Positions 15,814 through 20,051 of a stretch of DNA of 20,051 bases are shown piece by piece. The notes under the pieces are model-generated. The model did no database searches. It was not told where the DNA came from and was given only the letters and a program-made list of their open reading frames with translations. Every line of letters starts with the position of its first letter. Position 1 is the stretch's first letter. The stretch spans positions 1 through 20,051 of the forward strand of contig JAEZRM010000054.1 in the NCBI GenBank assembly GCA_023412805.1, read 5' to 3'. A program made the translations under genes and the position numbers. The DNA is from Pseudomonadota bacterium (GTDB lineage: Bacteria; Pseudomonadota; Alphaproteobacteria; Rhizobiales; Hyphomicrobiaceae).

Positions 15814-18800
15814 TTGGGTATGTTCACTTTTCTGGTCACTCAGTCTCTGCGAAATCGCCTGCTCGTGCTGGCGCTCTCGCTCGTGCTCGTGATCTACGGT
15901 GCCTTCGCGCTGATGCGCCTGCCGGTAGACGTGTTCCCGGATATCAACCGCCCGACGGTCACGATCATGACCGAAGCGGAAGGTCTCGCCCCCACCGAGG
16001 TCGAGCAACTCGTCACATTCCCCATTGAAACGCAGATGAACGGGCTACCGGGCGTATCGCGCGTGCGCTCGGTCTCCGGCATCGGCCTTTCGGTCGTGTA
16101 TGTCGAGTTCGAATGGGGCACCGACATCTATCGCAATCGTCAGCAGGTTGCCGAGCGTCTGGCGCTCGTCCGCGATCAGCTTCCCGCGACCGTGACGCCG
16201 CAGATGGGCCCGATCAATTCGATCATGGGCCAGATCCTGATGTTCGCGCTGACCTCCGATACTGCAAGTCCGATGGAGCTGCGGGAAATTGCGGACTTCG
16301 TCGTGCGTCCTCGCCTGCTGACCATACCGGGTGTCGCGCAGGTGATCCCCATGGGCGGCGAAGTCAGACAGTATCGCGTCGCGCCCAATCCTGCGGCCAT
16401 GCGGGCGCTCGATGTATCTCTCGCCCATCTCGAACGGGCTCTGCAGCAGTTCGGCACGAATACCGGCGGCGGTTTCACGGATCAGTACAGCCGCGAGTTC
16501 CTGATCCGCAACATCGGCCGCACCCTCAAGCTCGATGATCTGCGGGATGCCGTGGTCCGATCCGACAGCGGCCGCTCCGTCTATCTCCATCAGATAGCGG
16601 AAGTAAGCTACGGCGCTCGACTGAAGCGTGGCGACGCGGGATTCATGGGGCGCCCGGCGGTCATCGTGTCGGTCGAAAAGCAACCCGCCATCGACACGAT
16701 CAAGCTCTCCGCCGAGGTCGAGAGAGCCATGACCGAACTCAATCAGACCATGCCGGCAGGGGTAAAGATCGACACGGTCGTCTTTCGGCAGGCCAACTTC
16801 ATCGCGACCTCGATCGGCAACGTCCAAAAGGTGCTGCTCGAAGCCATCGCTGCGGTGGCGATCGTCCTGTTCCTGTTCCTGCTCAATTTCCGCACGACAT
16901 TCATATCCCTCACAGCCATACCGGTCTCGATCCTGACGACGGCGATCATCTTTCACGTGTTTGGACTCTCGATCAACACGATGACTCTCGGGGGTATCGC
17001 GATCGCCATCGGCGAGCTCGTGGACGATGCCGTGGTAGACGTCGAGAACATCTTCCGCCGACTGCGTCAAAACCGCGAGCTCGGCAATCCGCGCTCGGTG
17101 TTCGCCGTCGTCGTATCCGCGAGCCAGGAAGTCCGCTCGGGTATCGTCTATGCGACGATGATCATCGTTCTAGTCTTTGTGCCGCTGTTTGCATTGTCGG
17201 GCATCGAGGGGCGTCTGTTTGCGCCCCTCGGCCAAGCCTACATCACCTCCATCCTCGTTAGCCTACTCGTCTCCATTACACTGACGCCGGTCATGGCCTA
17301 CTACATGCTTCCGGGCCTCAAGCGGTTACAGGAGCACGAGAGCCCGCTGGTGCGTACGCTCAAGCGCGGTAACAGGGCGATGCTCGACTGGGCCTTTGGC
17401 CGTGCGCGCACTTTGATGTCGGTAGCGCTTGTCGGCATCGTTCTGGCAGTCGTTGCCGCCTCCGCGCTTCCACGCGCCTTTCTCCCTCCGTTCAACGAGG
17501 GCACACTCACCATCAATCTCCTCTTCCAGCCGGGCATCTCTCTGGCGGAAAGTCATCGGGTCGGCTTCATTGCCGAGAAGCTCATCCTGGAGGTCCCGGA
17601 AGTGAAGTCCGCGGCGAGGCGCACGGGTAGGGCGGAGCTGGACGAGCACGCCGAGGGCGTACACTCATCGGAAATCGAAGTGGACCTCACCCCCTCGGGC
17701 CGTACGAAGAACGAGATCATCAACGATCTCCGCGCGCGCCTAGCTATCCTGCCGGTAGCGACAAACATTGGCCAGCCGATCTCTCACAGACTCGATCATA
17801 TGCTGACTGGCGTTCGGGCGGAGATCGCGCTCAAGCTGTTCGGCGAAGACCTCGACACGATGCGAAGTCTGGCCGAGGCGCTGCGGGAGCGCCTCGCGGG
17901 CGTGCCCGGGCTGGTCGATCTTCAAGTCGAGCGGCAGGTCCGCATACCGCAGCTCGAGATCCTGGTGAACTATCAGAAGGCGGCTCTCTACGGTCTTCAG
18001 CCCGCGCAGATCACTGAGCAGCTCGAGAGCCTGTCCAACGGACGTCTCGTCTCGCGCCTCATCGACGGAAACCGCCGCTTCGATCTGATCGTGCGGCTGA
18101 GCGATCGTGACCGTACGACGCAGGGGCTAGCTGATCTCCTCATCGAGACGCCTTCGGGTTGGGTGCCACTCCGTCAGGTTGCGGAAGTCAAGGAAGCGGA
18201 CGGACCCAACCAGATCCTCCGCGAGAACAGCAAGCGCCGTATCGTCGTCCTCGCCAACTCAGATGGCGAGCGCGACATGGCCGCGATCGTTGCGGATATA
18301 CGCCGCGAGGTCGCGACAGCCAACCTGCCCGTCGGATTCTTCATCAGCCTCGAAGGAACATTCCAGGCGCAGGAAGAGAGCATGCGTGCGATCGGCATGC
18401 TTTCTCTCATTTCGCTGGCGATGGTCTTCGCGCTTCTCTACAGCCGATACCGATCGCTGCTGTTCGTCGCGATCATCATGGGCAGCGTACCGCTTGCGCT
18501 CATCGGTTCCGTGATCGCGCTCTGGTGGGCAGGCCAGCCGCTTTCCGTCGCAAGCATGATCGGCTTCATCACGCTGACGGGCATCGCAACACGTAACGGC
18601 ATCCTGAAAATCAGCCACTACATCAATCTCGCCATTCACGATCGCATGGGATTCGGTCCCGAACTGGTGATGCGCGGCAGTCTCGAGCGCATGACGCCGG
18701 TGCTCATGACCGCGCTGTCCGCGTGCGTGGCGCTGATTCCGCTCATGATTGATGCCCATGCGCCGGGAAAGGAGATTCTCTATCCCGTTGCGATCACCAT

Positions 18801-18966
18801 CTTCGGCGGCCTGATCAGCGCAACGCTTCTCGATGCGCTGCTCACCCCCGTCCTCTTTCTTCGCTTTGGCAAAAAACCCCTGGCCCGGCTCGTCGCACAA
18901 GCTCGCAATGATGGTGACACGGGAGAAAGCCTTTCCGGAGCTCACCCCTCGCGCCTAGCCTACTGA
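15814..18966 (+). CDS. HME-RND heavy-metal efflux pump (CusA/CzcA family)
   Basis: Proton-driven inner-membrane pump that expels metal cations through the adaptor and an outer-membrane factor. Its 1050 residues have the normal two-fold RND layout, with about 12 spans and two large periplasmic loops. Span 4 carries the proton-relay motif VDDAVVDVEN (403-412). D404 and E411 align with CusA D405 and E412, and extra aspartates sit at 405 and 409. The DFG start of the CzcA motif is absent. By my alignment the CusA copper-binding methionines are not kept; the segment HRLDHML (658-664) has histidines there, and H612 and H617 lie nearby. The substrate is therefore uncertain, more likely divalent metal than Cu(I)/Ag(I). 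The gene starts 3 bp after the adaptor gene. Confidence 0.93.
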   Translation: MGMFTFLVTQSLRNRLLVLALSLVLVIYGAFALMRLPVDVFPDINRPTVTIMTEAEGLAPTEVEQLVTFPIETQMNGLPGVSRVRSVSGIGLSVVYVEFEWGTDIYRNRQQVAERLALVRDQLPATVTPQMGPINSIMGQILMFALTSDTASPMELREIADFVVRPRLLTIPGVAQVIPMGGEVRQYRVAPNPAAMRALDVSLAHLERALQQFGTNTGGGFTDQYSREFLIRNIGRTLKLDDLRDAVVRSDSGRSVYLHQIAEVSYGARLKRGDAGFMGRPAVIVSVEKQPAIDTIKLSAEVERAMTELNQTMPAGVKIDTVVFRQANFIATSIGNVQKVLLEAIAAVAIVLFLFLLNFRTTFISLTAIPVSILTTAIIFHVFGLSINTMTLGGIAIAIGELVDDAVVDVENIFRRLRQNRELGNPRSVFAVVVSASQEVRSGIVYATMIIVLVFVPLFALSGIEGRLFAPLGQAYITSILVSLLVSITLTPVMAYYMLPGLKRLQEHESPLVRTLKRGNRAMLDWAFGRARTLMSVALVGIVLAVVAASALPRAFLPPFNEGTLTINLLFQPGISLAESHRVGFIAEKLILEVPEVKSAARRTGRAELDEHAEGVHSSEIEVDLTPSGRTKNEIINDLRARLAILPVATNIGQPISHRLDHMLTGVRAEIALKLFGEDLDTMRSLAEALRERLAGVPGLVDLQVERQVRIPQLEILVNYQKAALYGLQPAQITEQLESLSNGRLVSRLIDGNRRFDLIVRLSDRDRTTQGLADLLIETPSGWVPLRQVAEVKEADGPNQILRENSKRRIVVLANSDGERDMAAIVADIRREVATANLPVGFFISLEGTFQAQEESMRAIGMLSLISLAMVFALLYSRYRSLLFVAIIMGSVPLALIGSVIALWWAGQPLSVASMIGFITLTGIATRNGILKISHYINLAIHDRMGFGPELVMRGSLERMTPVLMTALSACVALIPLMIDAHAPGKEILYPVAITIFGGLISATLLDALLTPVLFLRFGKKPLARLVAQARNDGDTGESLSGAHPSRLAY

Positions 18967-18991
18967 ACACGAACATCGAGGAGTATCCAGG

Positions 18992-19369
18992 ATGCCCTAC
19001 CGTCTCTTCTTAGTGTTGGTCCTCGGATTTGCCCTGCTCATGCCGGCGATGATCGAAGCCCACGAGGCCGCAAAAGGGCGCAACGGCGGCTGGCGCGTGG
19101 ATGCCGGCAAATATCACACCGAACTTGTCGTCGACGGGTCGGCCAATGTCGTCGTCTATCTCAGTGACGTCGATGACAAACCGATCCCGGCCGCAGGGTT
19201 CAAGGCAACAGCCATATTCATCATCGGCGGCAAGTCACAGCGCTTCGCTCTAGCGCCGGCCGACGGATCGAAGCTCGTCGGAACTGCACCGGCTCCGGTC
19301 AAGAGTGGGGTCAAAGGTGTCGTGCAGCTCGTCGCGCCGGATGGATCATCCTCGCAGGGCAAATTCTGA
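18992..19369 (+). CDS. Small secreted protein of the metal-efflux operon
   Basis: A 125-residue protein with a clear signal peptide (1-23) and a mature part beginning HEAAKGRNGG. The rest is beta-rich (YHTELVVDG, VVVYLSDVDDKP, FIIGGKS, TAP near 98-100) and looks like a single Ig-like periplasmic domain. Similar proteins next to heavy-metal RND genes are familiar to me as uncharacterised; no function is established. Cleavage after A23 would leave an N-terminal histidine, as in CopC-like copper proteins. GAGGAG at 18978-18983 supports the ATG at 18992. It starts 25 bp after the pump stop and is probably the last gene of the operon. It may buffer or deliver periplasmic metal to the pump, which is inference. 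Confidence 0.88.
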   Translation: MPYRLFLVLVLGFALLMPAMIEAHEAAKGRNGGWRVDAGKYHTELVVDGSANVVVYLSDVDDKPIPAAGFKATAIFIIGGKSQRFALAPADGSKLVGTAPAPVKSGVKGVVQLVAPDGSSSQGKF

Positions 19370-19955
19370 TCGGCACATCACCGGTAGACGTATCGATGAA
19401 CAGACCGGAGGCAAAGGACATCTTGCCATGCTCGGCGCGAAACCTGACGTACGTTTCCTCATTAGATCTGGTCGCGTCGGCGACGGGCCCCGGGTGGGTA
19501 GCAAACGCAGCGACCGCGACAATCCGCGGCTTCATATCCCCTGCATGGTGCCAGTCAAACTGCGCCGCACCGGTTCTGTGGACAGAGGTAACTGCGTGAC
19601 GTTCGCGCAGCTGACTGTGTCTACGACGTTATGAATGGGCGCAGTACGCGTTCGGACCTGGAACACGCAACCTCTATGTCTGCTGTCTGAAGTATCGCTT
19701 CAGTCGCGCGCTCGTTCGAAGGCAGATAAAGCTTTTTCTCGAACGACGACCGCTTTCTCTGCACTGCGTTGGTCAGACGTCGAAAGCGGAGAACGATTGC
19801 GATCAGAATTGTCGACGGCTGCGGTCGAGCATCGCGGCCCTGTCCCCTTCGATGATCGCGCCAAAAGGACAGTCAGGTTGCGACAGCGCCTCGAGAGGCG
19901 AATGAGCGAAGATCTTGTTACGATGCGCCGAAGTCGGCTGAGGCCACGCTCGTCC
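19370..19955. other. Gene-less stretch with several inverted repeats
   Basis: No convincing gene is seen. Clear inverted repeats are TCGTTCGA/TCGAACGA (19712-19719 with 19739-19746), CCGCTTTC/GAAAGCGG (19750-19757 with 19782-19789), CTGTCC/GGACAG (19840-19845 with 19867-19872) and CGCCT/AGGCG (19887-19891 with 19896-19900, 4-base loop). The last may help end minus-strand transcription from the dipeptidase gene. Minus-strand frames at about 19311-19631 and 19803-19955 are open but lack starts and recognisable families. Confidence 0.45.
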
Positions 19956-20051
19956 CTATTCTCCCCAGGTCCGAACCAGCACTCGCATCCAATTCTCGAA
20001 GCAGATCTTCTCGATCAGCGCGTCATCGAATTGGCGCGCGCGCATTGCGGC
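19956..20051 (-). CDS. C-terminal fragment of a probable M19 membrane dipeptidase
   Basis: The last 31 codons of a minus-strand gene that enters from the right edge and ends at TAG (19956-19958). The sequence includes QFDDALIEKICFENWMRVL and ends RTWGE. This matches the usual end of M19 (renal-type) dipeptidases, where a helix with an I-x-K-I-x-x-x-NW-x-R-V pattern precedes a final W. These are zinc-dependent enzymes that hydrolyse dipeptides, but the catalytic residues lie outside the window. The gene converges on the efflux operon and so is not part of it. The call rests on a short motif from memory. Confidence 0.55.
   Translation of the reverse strand, partial: AAMRARQFDDALIEKICFENWMRVLVRTWGE

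Noticed and set aside
19311..19631. Minus-strand frame open for about 107 codons, including a 74-codon ATG-started part ending at 19311
   Set aside because: It overlaps the 3' end of the well-supported small secreted protein gene, has no ribosome site at its ATG, and shows no motif I recognise. It may be a remnant, but I cannot support a gene.
1..20051. CRISPR arrays, tRNA or rRNA genes, prophage genes
   Set aside because: No regularly spaced repeats, no tRNA- or rRNA-like stretches and no phage structural or lysis genes were seen on either strand.

Overview
The window is high-GC DNA with the codon bias and gene families of an alphaproteobacterium, most likely of the Hyphomicrobiales (Rhizobiales). 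No marker gene fixes the genus, so this is inference from style. Every complete gene lies on the + strand. Two insertion sequences split the window into an export/metabolism block and a metal-efflux block.

Region 1 (1-2307): a short 3' end of an unrecognised gene, then a complete IS1182-family element (about 457-2015) with matching ends and a possible 4-bp target duplication.

Region 2 (2308-10001): five closely spaced genes that look like one transcription unit. They are a DASS (SLC13-type) anion:Na+ symporter, a zinc-dependent medium-chain alcohol dehydrogenase, and a complete homologue of the enterobacterial yhiI-rbbA-yhhJ export operon. That operon comprises an HlyD-type adaptor, a double-ATPase/permease fusion, and an ABC-2 half permease. 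The adaptor and RbbA genes are coupled by an ATGA overlap.

Region 3 (about 10160-11690): an IS110-family element of IS1111-like layout. Its DEDD transposase gene has a short left end and a long, hairpin-rich non-coding right end, bounded by a 15-bp inverted repeat. By analogy the right end should encode the element's guide (bridge/seek) RNA.

Region 4 (11812-19369): a heavy-metal efflux locus. An OmpR-type regulator and a histidine kinase (ATGA overlap) are followed by a 126-bp gap holding a binding-site-like direct repeat. Then come a periplasmic adaptor with an unusual N-terminal extension, an HME-RND pump, and a small secreted protein. The extension and the small protein appear to share an Ig-like domain, and both are predicted to expose an N-terminal histidine after signal-peptide cleavage. 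The simplest model is that the two-component system senses a metal or envelope stress and induces the adaptor-pump-periplasmic protein operon. No outer-membrane factor is encoded here.

Region 5 (19370-20051): mostly gene-less with several inverted repeats, ending in the C-terminal codons of a minus-strand gene resembling an M19 membrane dipeptidase.
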